Notes: generated from the sequence alone by a model not told the origin. Positions 48,762 to 61,505 are shown, counted from the stretch's first letter. The stretch is 64,000 bases of DNA from Escallonia rubra (GCA_033065855.1 JAVXUO010001677.1:248001-312000), one strand, 5' to 3'. Numbers and translations are program-made.

Positions 48762-49090
48762 TGTTTCTAGCCCCGCCTAACTTAGAACCTTTTATCACTC
48801 TTGGGTCCTGCCAATCAAAGGTCAAAGTTCAACGCTACCAATCTAGTAAATCCGAAGGGCACTTTCCAAGTCACGTCTCGCGCCTCCATCACCAAAAAAT
48901 TGTACGTGTCGGCATTAGTGCCCTGAGGGCTTCCCTTGGGAATTGGCTTGAGCCTCTCTGTTGGGGATGTCGGCCAAAGCCTCTCCTTGGGGGCCGTTTG
49001 CTCCTCCATTGGTCTCTCTTCTCCTTTGAGGGCTCCTTGTTTGCCCCTTGGTCTTTCCTTTCCTTTGGGAGCTCGTTGCTCCATGACTTC
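48762..49090 (+). mobile_element. Tat-like 3' LTR, first part
   Basis: Starts TGTTTCTAGCCCC and continues with sequence related to 41955-42400. It is cut at 49090 by the SIRE-like insertion and resumes at 58408. Confidence 0.65.
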
Positions 49091-50511
49091 TGTTAGCCCT
49101 ATGGTTGGATAATCTAGGCTTATATCTTGTTTTGATGACAACTACACATTGATTATGCTTTAATGTGTGCTTTGAGTGAATTCTTAGTAGGTATACATAC
49201 ACACTCATGAAGACACATCTGAGAAGTTGGATAGATGGATTGAAGCCAAAGAAGCTTAAAGCTATAGTGGACATGCTATGGAAGCTTCATCAAGTCCAAT
49301 GTCAAAGAGCAAGAAAGAATGCATAGGCTAAGTTACTATCGATTATGATTAATCTTTACTATTATGAAACTAGTATTGGTTTGATGTTTGGATTGATGAC
49401 TATGACCTAAAATGACCTTATTACACCTTGTGCATTACATGTGAGTTCATAACCTTTCAAATAAGTGTTTCTTGAAAATGAGTGAACTTTGGAGCTTACT
49501 CGAATTTTCTCAAAAATGTTTTTGGAGCTAAAGTTTTCATATTGATAAAAAAATTCATTATCTTTCAAAAAAAAAAACAGGCACATTAATCCGATTTTTC
49601 TAGAAAAAGTTATGCCCAAAATAAGAAATGGGGTTCTGTGAGGTAGCCGATAAGCAGTAGGGTAATACAGTCGACTTCATTGTAATACAGCCGACTACAT
49701 CGGTCAAAATTCATTTCCAACGGCTATTTTTTAGGACAAGACTGCAACGGCTAGTTTAGAGGGAACCCAGTCAACTGCATTGGGAATACAGTCGACTGCA
49801 ATAGCAGCTTTGCTCATATAATGTCTCTAACGGCTATATTTCATATCTTCTCTATATAAATGATTTGGGGCTTCATCATACACTATGGAAACCACATTCT
49901 AAGCCTCTATTCATTAGAGAAACATCAAGGCTCATAGATTAAATTTTTCTCTCTTCATCTTCATGGTTTTACATCATTAAAGAAAGCATATTTGTGAGCA
50001 ATTCTTTGATTGAGAGTGAGCATTTTTCAAGTCATCAATTCTCTCATCTCTTTATTGTACTAGAGATTCATTTGTACTTATTTCCTTTCAAGAGGGTTTC
50101 TTTGTACACAATTGATCTTTGTAAAATGATTGTGATCAAGGCTTGGGTTTGTCAAGTATTGGGTGAGCTTTGTGGATTCAAGGCTTGTGCTTGGTGTGGG
50201 GATATCACCAAGTGTTGTGAGGGTTTTCATCTTCACCCGAAAGAAGATTAATGCTAGTGGATTCTAGTGCTCTTGCAAGGGACTTCTTTGAAGAGGTGGA
50301 TGTAGGCTTGAGGGTAGTTCAAGCCGAACCATTTAAATCTTTTTGTCAAGTATCTCTAACTCAATCTCTTTACTTATTGCTCTATAATTGCTTGAGATTG
50401 TTTAGTTAGTATCTTCATTAAAGTATTACTTGGTTTGATTGAGATTCGTGATTGTGCTTAGTTTAAATTCCTCATTAATTTTCAAAAACCCTATTCACCA
50501 TCCCTCTAGGG

Positions 50512-51358
50512 TCAAAATCTTAACTCCAAAAATAATCCAAAATTTTATTACAATCTCTCAGATTAATCATCTAAATCCAAAGGAAAATAAATCAACTAAC
50601 CAATATTTCGCCTAAAGAAATCATAAGCTCTATTCTTAATATCAGAAACCAGAGGCATTCCCATCTCTGCACTAATATCTCGCCCTTTGTGCTACTTTTG
50701 GCCCGGAAGGGGAAGGAAACGAAAAACAAAGGGGTGAACACGAATTGCCCAGTAAAATTTTTTACACACAGAGAGCCAAAACGAATACGAAACATAAGTT
50801 ATCGAGTAGAGCCAATAAATAGGAATTTAGATAACTCGGTCCAATTTTACAAACGAATAACGAAAGTGACCAAAAGAGGGTTACCAAAAATGAATAACAA
50901 ATTTGAGTTATCGAACATAACCAATAAATAGGAATTGATAACTCAACCAAATTTCACAAACGCATAACAAAAGCGACCAAAAGAGGGTTAATAACCAATA
51001 AGTCGAATAAAAGTTCACAAACGAATAACAAATTGACTGAAAAGAGGGTTACATAACCAATAAGTCGAATACCAAAATACATTTATCAAAACTTGTGGGT
51101 GTCACATACACAAATTTCTTATTATTAAGCATCACAAATCATGGTTATAACATGTCGAATATCGCAGTCAGCGCGTCACACATAAGTCACGATAATTAAA
51201 AGTGACTTTCAAACACAAATATCACCCACAAAGTAACTTGATAAATATAGCGAATATTCATTCGAAGTCCAAAAATAGTCATTGTAGATTCAAACTGAAG
51301 AGAACGAAAATACGAATTCAACGAAATAAAAATCAGCTCAATCGGAGATCGGATGAAT
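50512..51358. mobile_element. Fragment of a gypsy LTR (same family as the solo LTR at 54806)
   Basis: Matches about 54936-55779 with scattered substitutions, but lacks the first roughly 130 bases and the last roughly 985 bases of that LTR. It joins the SIRE-like LTR at CTCTAGGG(TC) and the gag region at GAATGA(GAG). Confidence 0.88.
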
Positions 51359-51360
51359 GA

Positions 51361-52964
51361 GAGTATTCTTTAAATCTTTAGATTATGGAATGTGGGGAAT
51401 CGTTGAAGATGACCCTTATGTTCCAACCAATAGGATTAGGAATAAGCTTGTGCCAAAGGAGAAATCTGAATTTAATGACTGATAGAAATATGCTTTGCAT
51501 GAATTCTAGAGCTAAGAATTGTCTTGTTTGTGCTCTAAACACAAATGAACTCAATCGAGTTATTATGTGTAATTCGGCTAAGAGTATGTGGGATACACTT
51601 CAAGTAACTCGTGAAGGGACTTCTCTTCTAAGAGATTCAAAGATGAATTTATGGCATAGGGAATATGAATTGTTTCAAATGTTTTCCCATTAATTTATTG
51701 TGGAAATGAATTTTTCGTTGCACTAAAATTGTTAATACTTTGAAACAATTAGGAAAAGATTTCTCTAACGGTGATCTTGTGAGAAAGGTAATTAGGTCAT
51801 TACCTAGAGAATGGGATGCAAAAATTACTGCACTTCAAGAATCAAAGGATCTTAATATCTTCCCGTTGGATGAATTAATTTGCTCCTTGATGACTATGAA
51901 ATGTAACTCGAATCATCTGGGCAAAAAGTTCCAAAGAAGAAGAAGAAGTGCATTGCTCTTAAAGCTTCATCAATGATGGATCAATCTTCAAGTGAAGAGG
52001 AAGAAGACTTGAATAACAAGGAGATGGACATACTTGCAAAGGAATTCAATGAGTTTCTCAAAATTAAGAAAGTTGGAAACTCACACAAGAGCAAGAATGA
52101 TTCAAGTGTAGAGATTACCTCATGGGAGAATAAGAAGAAGAAAGGGTCAAGAAAGAAGCACTCCATAAAGACAACAATCGAAGCCATCATTTGTAGTGAT
52201 AATGACTCAAGTGGAGATGGATGTGGTCATTTCAATGCTAGCAATGCAAATCTATGCTTCATGGCTCAAAAAGGCGATGAGGTAAATTCTTCATATAGTG
52301 ATAGTGATAATGATAGCAATTGCTCCCATGATAATATTTGTGATGCTTATGCTCTTTTATATGTAGAATCCATGAAATTAGCCAAGAAAATTTTGCTTTG
52401 AGAAAACAAGTGCATGCAATTTCAAAAGAACTAGATGACTTAAAAAGTGAATATTGTGAGTTGCATGCTAAGAATGAATGCATATCTAGCCATTTATATG
52501 TAGAGCATGTGAATAATATTCCTAGCACAAAACAAATCTCTTGTGATACTTCAATTTTAGAAAAACAAAATGAAAATTTAAAGCTTGAGATTTGTGATTT
52601 GAAAAAATGCCTTGAAAATTTTGTTGATGGTAAAAACAACTTGGATTTCATGCTTGGACACCAAAGCGTTGGCCTAAACAAAGGCGGTGTTGGCTTAGAT
52701 CTTTTCACCTTGCCTCCTAAAGTTTTTAAACAACAAGCTAGATTGAGTGTTCATACAAGACAAATTAAGAACTATTGCACACCATTTACACATTGTGGTT
52801 GGTGCAACAAGAGACGGCATACCACTAGTTATTATCCTTGTAGAATTGTTTATGTTGGAGGTGTAAAGAAAATATGGGTTGTTAAAGAGTTTCTTAATGT
52901 TGTTAAAACTAACACTTATGGACCCAAGAAAATGTGGGTACCAAGAGTTAGACCTAAATTGTGA
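51361..52964 (+). pseudogene. SIRE-like gag, frame-disrupted
   Basis: Successive frames read WGIVEDDPYVPTNRIRNKL, then KNCLVCALNTNELNRV, MWDTLQVTREGTSLLRDSK and GDLVRKVIRSLPREWDAKIT, matching the copia UBN2 gag domain. An acidic DQSSSEEEEDLNNKE segment and coiled-coil-like stretches follow. A degenerate Cys/His knuckle (CGWCNKRRHTTSYYPC) and KKMWVPRVRPKL end the gag. Frame changes or stops occur near 51480, 51690-51740, 51975 and 52399. No integrase or RT follows. Confidence 0.8.
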
Positions 52965-53769
52965 TTGTAGGTTGTTCAAAGTAGAGGCAAATAGCAACAA
53001 GGAGAAGACTCCAAGAAAATTTTGAGAAGGAGGAGCAACAAGCTAAATCTTATGGGGGAGTAATCATTTCAAGATTGGACATGCTACTTCAAATGAGGAG
53101 AGCCTCGAAGCTTGTCAAAGAAAATGGACTTCAAGAATGATCACTCATGAGGAGGCTACTTCAAATGAGGAGAGCTCAATTCATTGATAAGCATGACTCG
53201 GTTAGACATTTAGTTATGTTTGTTGGATATTCTTGGCATGCATTGATAGAGGAGGAGCATACATTAGGATGGAGTATGCATATGGTAACTTGATAGGGGG
53301 AGCTTACATGCGTGAATCATATGCTATCTTGTTACTCTTGAAAAATGCATGAAGTAAAAGAGATTATTGAGCTACATTGCATATCTTTCTTTGGATCATG
53401 AAGGACTCATGATTTCATCGGTATAAATTCATGAGTTATATGCACCTCATGCCATTATCTTGCTTATAATTATCTTTTCGCACACACATACCCTTGTCTT
53501 CTTGTTGATGCAAAGGGGGAGAAATAATCTTGATTCTATATGTCATGTGATTATGTGCTTCGAGAGAATATCAGAGGAAAAACATATCTTGTTTTAGCTA
53601 GGGAGAGCTAACAATGAGCTTAATTGCTATATGAGATAAATTGACATATCTCAAGTATACTAGAAATGATTGCATGTTATAAGTGAGATTGTTGTGCTTA
53701 ATTGACTATCATTTGATACATCTTACCTTATATAGAATCAATGTTTGTCATCATAAAAAATGGGGACAT
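52965..53769 (+). other. 3' internal region of the SIRE-like element
   Basis: Non-coding sequence between gag and the right LTR. Purine tracts at 53511-53524 (GCAAAGGGGGAGAA) and 53754-53767 (AAAAAATGGGGACA) are polypurine-tract candidates; the second abuts the LTR at 53770. Confidence 0.6.
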
Positions 53770-54805
53770 TGTTAGCCCTATGGTTGGATAATCTAGGCTT
53801 ATATCTTGTTTTGATGATAACTACACATTGATTATGTTGTAATGTGTACTTTTGAGTGGATTCTTAGTAGGTATACACATACACACTCATGAAGACACAT
53901 CTGAGAAGTTGGATAGATGGATTGAAGCCAAAGAAGCTTAAAGCTATAGTGGACATGATATGGAAGCTTCATCAAGCCTAATGTCAAAGAGCAAGAAAGA
54001 ATGCATAGGCTAAGTTACCATCGATTATGATTGATCTTTACTATTATGTAACTAGTCTTGGTTTGATGTTTGGATTGATGAATATGACCTAAAATGACCT
54101 TAGGATACCTTGTGCATTGCATGTGAGTTCATAACCTTTCACACAAGTGTGGTTCTTGAAAATGAGTGAACTTTGGAGCTTACTCAGATTTTCTCAAAAA
54201 TGTTTTTGGTGCTAAACTTTTCATATTGATAAAAAAAAAAATTCATTATCTTTCCAACAAAAAAAAAAGGTACCTCAATTCGATTTTTCTAGAAAAAGTT
54301 ATGCCCAAAATAAGAAAGGGGGTTCTGTGAGGCAGCCGATAGGCAGTAGGGTAATACAGTCGACTGCATTGGTCAAAATTCATTCCCAACGGCTATTTTC
54401 GAGGACAAGACTGCAACGACTAGTTTAGAGGGAACCCAGTCAACTGCATTGTTCAGTCGACTGCAATAACAGCTTTGCTCATATAATGCCTCTAACGACT
54501 ATATTTCATATCTTCTCTATATAAATGATTTGGACTTTCATCCTACACTATGGAAACCACATTCTAAGCCTCCATTCATTAGAGAAACATTAAGACTCAT
54601 AGATTAAATTTTTCTCTCTTCATCTTCATGGTTTTACATCATTAAAGAAAGCATCTTTGTGAGCAATTCTTTGATTGAAAGTGAGCATTCTTCAAGTCAT
54701 CAATTCTCTCATCTCTCTATTGTACTAGAGCTTCATTTGTACTTATTTCCTTTCAAGACGGTTTCTTTGTACACAATTGATCTTTGTAAAAGGATTGTGG
54801 TCAAG

Positions 54806-56765
54806 TGTAACTCCCCGAACCCGAGGGTCCGAACACGTCCTTAAACCAAAACCCAGTCATGTATAAAACATGACAACCGTAATGGTAGAGCAGAGCATCT
54901 AAAATACCGCAAACATAATGATTTGAATCTCAAAATCTTAACTCCAAAAATAATCCAAAATTTTATTACAATCTCTCAGATTAATCATCTGAATCCAAAG
55001 GAAAATAAATCAACTAACCAATATTTCACCTAAAGAAATCATAAGCTCTATTCTTAATATCAGAAACCAGAGGCATTCCCATCGCTGCACTAATATCTCT
55101 CCCTTTGTGCTACTTTTGGCCTGGAAGGGGAAGGAAACAAAAAACAAATGGGTGAGCACGAATTGCCCAGTAAATTTTTTTACACACAGAGGGCCAAAAC
55201 GAATATGAAACATGAGTTATCGAGTAAAGCCAATAATAGGAATTTAGATAACTCAATTAAATTTTACAAACGAATAACGAAAGTGACCAAAAGAGGGTTA
55301 CCAAAAACGAATAACAAATTTGAGTTATCGAACATAACCAATAAATAGGAATTGATAACTCAACCAAATTTCACAAACGAATAACAAAAGCGACCAAAAG
55401 AGGGTTAATAACCAATAAGTCGAATAAAAGTTCACAAACGAATAACAAATTGACTGAAAAGAGGGTTACATAACCAATAAGTCGAATACCAAAATACATT
55501 TATCAAAACTTATGGGTGTCACATACACAAATTTCTTATTATTAAGCACAAATCATGGTTATAACATGTCGAAGATCGCAGTCAGCGCGTCACACATAAG
55601 TCACGATAATTAAAAGTGACTTTCAAACACAAATATCACCCACAAAGTAACTTGATAAATATAGAGAATATTCATTCGAAGTCCAAAAATAGTTATTGTA
55701 AATTCAAACTGAAGAGAACGAAAATACAAATTCAACGAAATAAAAATTAGCTCAATCGGAGATCGGTTGAATGAGATATCGTCAAAAAAAGTTTTGGGTG
55801 AAAAACTAAATGGCACAAAATCGAAAACGAAAAAGGGACCACCTAAAAGGTGACACGTGGCGAAGAGAAGTCAGAGGGTACACATTTGAATGTTCGTAAA
55901 GCTTTTTTTATAAAAAAAGTCAAAGACCAATAGAAGAGAGACACGTGGGACTAAAATATTTGAAAGTAACTTTTTGACCGCGAACAAAAACGGCGGGGAG
56001 CACAAAGTAATCGCGAACGACTTTTTACGATAAAACGAACACAGATTTTTATAAATCACATGGGAACTGTCTTTAACGCAAATTACAAGACAATAAAACA
56101 AGATCATTGATAACGTTACAAAAAGCGTGATGATAAAAAATACGCTCAAAGACAAATATATTTTTGGGAATCAAAGCATAGCACATAGATCTTGTGTATA
56201 AAACGGAAAGACGACGTAAGAACCCTTACCTCAAAGTAATAAATATAACGTCAAAAATCTCATCTTCATCTTAGATCAATCACCACCTTTTTGCTTGGAT
56301 ACCCAAAAGAATGCACTAGCTCTTTTCTCTTTTCTCTCCTTTGTCTCTAAAAAATATGAAGACTCTTATGACTCTTATGTCTTCTTCCTCCTTATATAGT
56401 TTGTTAATCTAATTCTAATATAACTTGAAGTCCCAATTTCTAGTGTAACTATAACACAACTCAAAATCCTTATTCCTAGTGTAATTATTATACAACTAAA
56501 AGTCCTTATTGCTAGTGTAATTATAACACAACTTAAAGTCCTCATAACTAATTTAATCACAATATGACTTAAAATCCTAATCCAAGTCGAAATTTCTTTT
56601 TTTCTTTTCCCTAATCCAATCACATTAGCCACTAATACTATTAAATATTAATTTCTTCACTAAAAGGACTCTAAGCAATCTATGTAAGGTCCATTACTTA
56701 ATTCAAAATCAGTATAATTTTCTAACTATTCTTTACACATGCACCCAAAAATCCGGGGTATTACA
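54806..56765. mobile_element. Solo LTR of a gypsy-type element inserted in the SIRE-like right LTR
   Basis: 1,960 bases starting TGTAACTCCCCGAACCC and ending CCGGGGTATTACA, with the perfect target duplication TCAAG at 54801-54805 and 56766-56770. No internal sequence. The family differs from the 1-10999 element, though the TGTAA..TTACA ends are alike. Confidence 0.92.
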
Positions 56766-57139
56766 TCAAGGCTTGGATTTGTCAAGTTTTGGGTGAGCTT
56801 TGTGGATTCAAGGCTTGTGCTTGGTGTGGGGATATCACCAAGTGTTGTGAGGGTTTTTATCTTCACCCGGAAGAAGATTGTTGCTAGTGGATTCTAGTGC
56901 TCTTGCAAGGAACTTCCTTGAAGAGGTGGATGTAGGCTTGAGGGTAGTTCAAACCGAACCATTTAAATCTCCTTGTCAAGTATCTCTAACTCAATCTCTT
57001 TACTTATTGCTCTATAATTGCTTGAGATTGTTTAGTTAGTATCTTAATTAAAGTATTACTTGGTTTGATTGAGATTCGTTATTGTGCTTAGTTTAAATTC
57101 ATCATTAATTTTCAAAAACCTTATTCACCCCCCCCCCCT

Positions 57140-58371
57140 CAGTGTTATTAAAAGCGCGCCTAGGCGCAAGGCGCGCCCAGGCTCAACCTCAGCGCCTCGC
57201 CTAGGCCTAGGCTCAGCGCATTCAAGAAGGCGCGCGCCTAGTGAGCCTAGGCGTCTGGGCGCAAGGCGCGCAGCGGTGGTGGAGGCGCAAATCCAGGCGC
57301 ACCTCTTGTAGCCGTTCGATTGGACTTCGTGGCTTCACGTGGGCCGTCGATTTCCTTACTAAAACTAAAACCTAAAAACCCCAAATCAGCTGAGCAGACT
57401 CACTCTCAAGTCTCTCTCACTCTCACAGTCTCACACTCTCACCTCGCCGTCGCATAACCCGTCGCCGCCGATCGCCGACTCACCGCCGTCGCATCTCCCA
57501 AGTCCCATCTGTGCCGATCGTCTGCTGCTCGCCTGCTCCTCTTCGCCAGTTCAGCCGCGATTGCTGCTGCTGCTTCAGCCGCGAGGGGCGCGAGGCCCGC
57601 GATTGCTGCTCCTCTTCTCCAGTTCGTCGATCGTCCGCTACTGTCCACTATTTCAACCGCGATTACTGCTCCTCTTCTCGGGTGAGCTTGTTGTTTTAGA
57701 ACCATTAAATTAATCGAGGGGCCAAAGCTTGTATAGTAGTTTCTTTGGACACTGTGGAAAAAGAACTAGCAAGATGCCCAGGAGCCAAAGCTTGAACAAG
57801 GACCTCTAATTTCATGGGTTTTGTGGAGTACGGTTGTTCAAATTTGGTTGGTGTGAAGGATGGGCATGGATACCAATTGGGTTCCTCTGATAGTTGTGGT
57901 GATCAGTTTAAAGATTGTGATGGTAGTTTTGGTTTGTGTTGGTGAAATCGATGGGAATTTGAGAATACAAGAAGATAAACGAGAAAATCAATAAGTAGCA
58001 AAAATTGTCGTATATTAGCTGATTGTCTTACATTTTGTTTTAGCCTATTCTAGCTTGAATCTCCTGGGTAATTGATGAGAAATTTGCTGATTGAATGTTG
58101 TTTACATGCATTATGTTTAGATGAGAAATTAGCTGATTGTCTTACATTTTGTTTTAGCAAATAAGACTTTGATTGTTTTAGCTGATTGTTGTTTACATGC
58201 ATTATGTTTAGACTTTGATTGTTTTAGCAAATAATTTTATTGTTTTAATGCACTATTATTTATTTATTTTAATATTGCGCCTTGCTTCGAAAAGGCGCGC
58301 GCCTGCGCCTTGCGCCTAGGCTCCAGGGACCTTTTGCGCCTTAGGTGCGCCTGCGCCTTTAATAACACTGA
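57140..58371. mobile_element. hAT-like non-autonomous element with GGCGC subterminal repeats
   Basis: The ends CAGTGTTATTAAA are perfect inverted repeats, continuing into AGGCGC/GCGCCT-rich subterminal regions. The likely 8-bp duplication CCCCCCCT flanks it, but it lies in a C tract and is ambiguous. The interior (57310-57690) looks like a gene 5' region with CT-rich leader and CGCCG-rich exon-like sequence followed by a GTGAGC donor-like site. No transposase is evident. Confidence 0.75.
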
Positions 58372-58407
58372 CCCCCCCTTAAGGGTTGTTTTATTGGTTC
58401 TAACTTC

Positions 58408-59948
58408 CATCGCCACGCCCGAGCGCTACGATGACTGACCACGCCCGAAAGCCGCCTCGTATTATTATATGTTCCCCAACCACTACTTCCCTCTGTCGCG
58501 CTCATGCGCTGTCCCCGTATCATATGCCCTCGCAGAGCACTTACTGATCGCGCCTATGTGCAATCTCCATTAAGCGTGCCCCGACATCACACACATCTAG
58601 CCATACCTATGTGCTACCCCGTTTATGCTCCGCACTCTATCACACTGCCATGCCCCCAATGTTGGTTCATCCATACCATGCACACCTTGCCTTGATTATG
58701 CAGCATGCTTCGACCCACATCTCTGGAGTTTGCCGCATCGCTCAGGGTAGGCGACTCCTCCGGGACACTTCCTAAGGGAGCTCCGAATGCTCTAGCTTGA
58801 GGATTCCTCTCCCGCCAGGTAGGTGACTCTTTCGGGACACTACCTTGGCATGCTCCGAGTACTCCGACACAAGGACTCATCATGGGATAGGCGACTATAC
58901 TATCTTCTCCAGGAAGCTCCAAGTGCTCCAGCATGAGGACTCCCATCCTGCGAATTAGGCGGCTCCTCCAAGCTACTTCCTCGACCTATTTGGTAGGTGA
59001 CACCTGGCAGTTGGGCGTCGGGCCATTACCACCATTGTCAGGTTCTTTACATCTTTCAGTACTTCTGTGGGACTCAATGAAGGCTTTGGACTGGTGGTTA
59101 GATCAAATGTATCTCTAGCAACACCGGCACTGTGTGACTTAGTCTTCCTAGATAGGAAACTTGCTTAAGGTAGGCAGAGCGACTATGTAATTTGATAGTC
59201 TGAGGATCACTGGCATTGTGACCTCCTTGGTGAGGTGTCACTCCCAGAGCTGAGTTTTGTAGATCTAGTTGTTATCCTGATTCAAGGCAATAATTTCTCA
59301 AGAGGATTCTAATCATTTCTCAATTTAGATGGTTCGTTTAGCAGAATAACAAGGTACCATTAGCAAACATAAGGTGACTCAGGAGGGTTAAGAGTGAATA
59401 TATAAGAGAGAGAGAGAGAGAGAGAGAGAAAGACGGCCAGAGAGAGAGGGGGACAGGAGGAGAGCCAAAAAAACAATAAAGGCAAGAGGGAGCAACGTTT
59501 ATCATTTATGAGACTTGCATCAGTCTCTTCAACTTGATGGAGCGCCACGTGTCACTTGATGGCATAACCCTCCTAACCTCTATGAATAGTGAACTTTGAA
59601 ACTCATTTTGGGACCATTCAACTTATTTGCAAAATCTCACCTCACTTTAGAAATCCAGAACTAAAGATGCTAGACATAAAAAGGTATAGTATTGGACTGC
59701 GACTATAACTTAATATTCTAGCTTTGGACCTTGACATTTGGACCTTAGCTTGGACTAGTGAATGTCAGACGTATTCGCCTCAGCCCTCGCCCTCCCAGCA
59801 CTGTCACTCCTTAGGTTGTCTGGAAAACCTTGGTCTTTACCCATGCTTCATGTTTGCTCTGTCCCAAATTTGGATGCTTGGCAGTTAACTTGGACTATAC
59901 CTTATATGACACCTCCAAACATACTATGAACTTACTTCCTTGGCATCA
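58408..59948 (+). mobile_element. Tat-like 3' LTR, second part
   Basis: Resumes after the SIRE-like insertion. It contains the shorter minisatellite (58745-59000) and the GGCAGTTGGGCGTCGGGCC block paralleling 44610. A GA microsatellite lies at about 59405-59430, and the LTR ends CTTGGCATCA, followed by target duplication CAAGT. Confidence 0.8.
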
Positions 59949-59953
59949 CAAGT

Positions 59954-61219
59954 TACAGCTGATGGATTTATCATAAAAACGGGTCGACATAGGACCACAA
60001 TCAACCTACCGAACCTATAAGCCCAGATAGATTGCAGGTAATCAAGTCGAACACCGTGTAACAGCTTGCACTTTCTCCCGACTTTTTGCAGTCTGTTATG
60101 ATACCATGACACTCGGTCATGAAATTAACGTCAAATTAACGGAGTTTATGGATCCAAACAATCTAGGTGAACACCTAGGATAGTTTATGACATGTGGCCA
60201 GGGTGGAACACAAAAAAGGGAGGAAAGGAGGCCAACTATAAACATAGCTAACTACATGTTCAGCAATCTCCTGGTATTATGGAGGTGGCCGGAATTGCTA
60301 CCACTGGACCCATCAAATACAGCTAACCTACCACTCACCAGGGGAAGCCAGCCGTGGTGGCAGTGAGGAGGGGTTGTAGTTCTTTTGTTTTAGAGAGTAG
60401 TCATATTTTAGAGAGTAGTGGTAGGGGAAGTAGTTAGAGAGAGAGTTGTCTTAGACAAGGATGCCTAACTATGCGCTGGTCCTTGCTAGAAACTCCAATG
60501 TTCAAAGTGCGTCATTAATGTGTATTTCATTTTTATGCACTCTATCATGTACTACATGCTTAGTAATGATATGGTCACTAGAGTTTCTGCAGAAAGCCAA
60601 AAAAAAAAATCTTTATCCACCTCCCTCTTATCTTACGTCCAGAAAAATAGATCGAATCGGACCACAACGCGCCTTGGAAATATGCAATATGTGTGGCCAT
60701 ATATTAAAGGAGGTACCATTGATAACAAGTAACAAAATATTCGTCGTCATACACCTAGGAACCATGAAGAACCTTTGAGAGCAATAGCATATAGAGCAAA
60801 CAAATTTGCTGCCAACTATTTTTACCCTCACGGCAATCTACTCGTCCTATATGAACCAACCAGTCTCATTCACGTACTGCTCATTTCGTTGCGGTTTAGT
60901 CTGTTACTCTGTGGAGCTCTTCAAAGCCTAGTAGAGCTCTCTGCTCTGATATTGACAGAGATGGGATCTCAGAGAGAGATTGCTTCATTGCCCCCCCTTA
61001 AAAACCGGCCTTTTGGACAGACAATTTCACATGTAAAAAATTATTTGTCATATCTATGTAGTTCGCTCTTGGGCTGACATTCCCAAGAAAAAACAGTCAT
61101 TATTTTGCACTTATTGTAATCCAATTTCCAGTAGATTGTACTCATTTAGACATGAGCTGAGAAAATGTACTCCGAAGGAACTTGGTGAGAAAGGAAAGCC
61201 AGGGAAACAGGATAGGAAC
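59954..61219. other. Intergenic flank downstream of the APM1-like gene
   Basis: Host sequence between the Tat-like element and the 3' end of the minus-strand aminopeptidase gene. It should include that gene's 3' UTR. No other gene recognised; short open frames lack family signatures. Confidence 0.5.
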
Positions 61220-61473
61220 CTAGTACTTCCTGTATGCTAGCTCCTTTACAGCCTCCCCTAGATGTTTTTCGCACTGAATGCTCTGGACCCACTTTGCGTT
61301 AATGTGAACTCGCTCAATGCTCTGCTTTAAGGTCCTTGCAATTGAAGGCTTCCCGTGTATTGCAAAAAATTCTTCTGCTTCTTTTGCCTTCTCATACGAA
61401 GAGAACTGCGAGGAGCAGGGAAAAATAAAAGAGAATAATTAGAATACAGTGACTCAAAGCTAAACAAATTGGG

Positions 61474-61505
<32 letters not shown>

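Larger units (their letters stand above)
49091..58402 (+). mobile_element. SIRE-like Ty1/copia element lacking pol
   Basis: Two LTR copies, 49091-50511 and 53770-58402 (the second carrying two insertions), both start TGTTAGCCCTATGGTTGG. The target duplication ACTTC lies at 49086-49090 and 58403-58407. Between the LTRs are about 2.4 kb containing only gag. The 3' end of the left LTR, the primer site and the leader are replaced by a gypsy LTR fragment (50512-51358). The outer right end reads TTGGTTCTAA and has probably lost a few terminal bases. Confidence 0.85.
35218..59948 (+). mobile_element. Tat/Ogre-like Ty3/gypsy element, gag only, inflated to 24.7 kb by nested insertions
   Basis: The left LTR starts TGTTGTTAG at 35218 and is split after nine bases by a copia insertion. 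It resumes at 41955 and ends GGCATCA at 45281. The right LTR starts near 48762, is split by a SIRE-like insertion at 49090/58408, and ends GGCATCA at 59948. Target duplications CAAGT lie at 35213-35217 and 59949-59953. The primer site after 45281 resembles the tRNA-Arg type of Tat/Ogre elements, and a decayed Tat-type gag follows. Removing the inserts gives roughly 7.6 kb with LTRs of about 1.9-2.3 kb and an interior of about 3.5 kb with no protease, RT or integrase. It was therefore non-autonomous or heavily deleted. Confidence 0.85.

Noticed and set aside
56375..56632. Minus-strand 85-codon open frame with repeated CIIITL segments
   Set aside because: It is an internal short tandem repeat of the solo LTR (TAGTGTAATTATAACACAACT units), not a protein.
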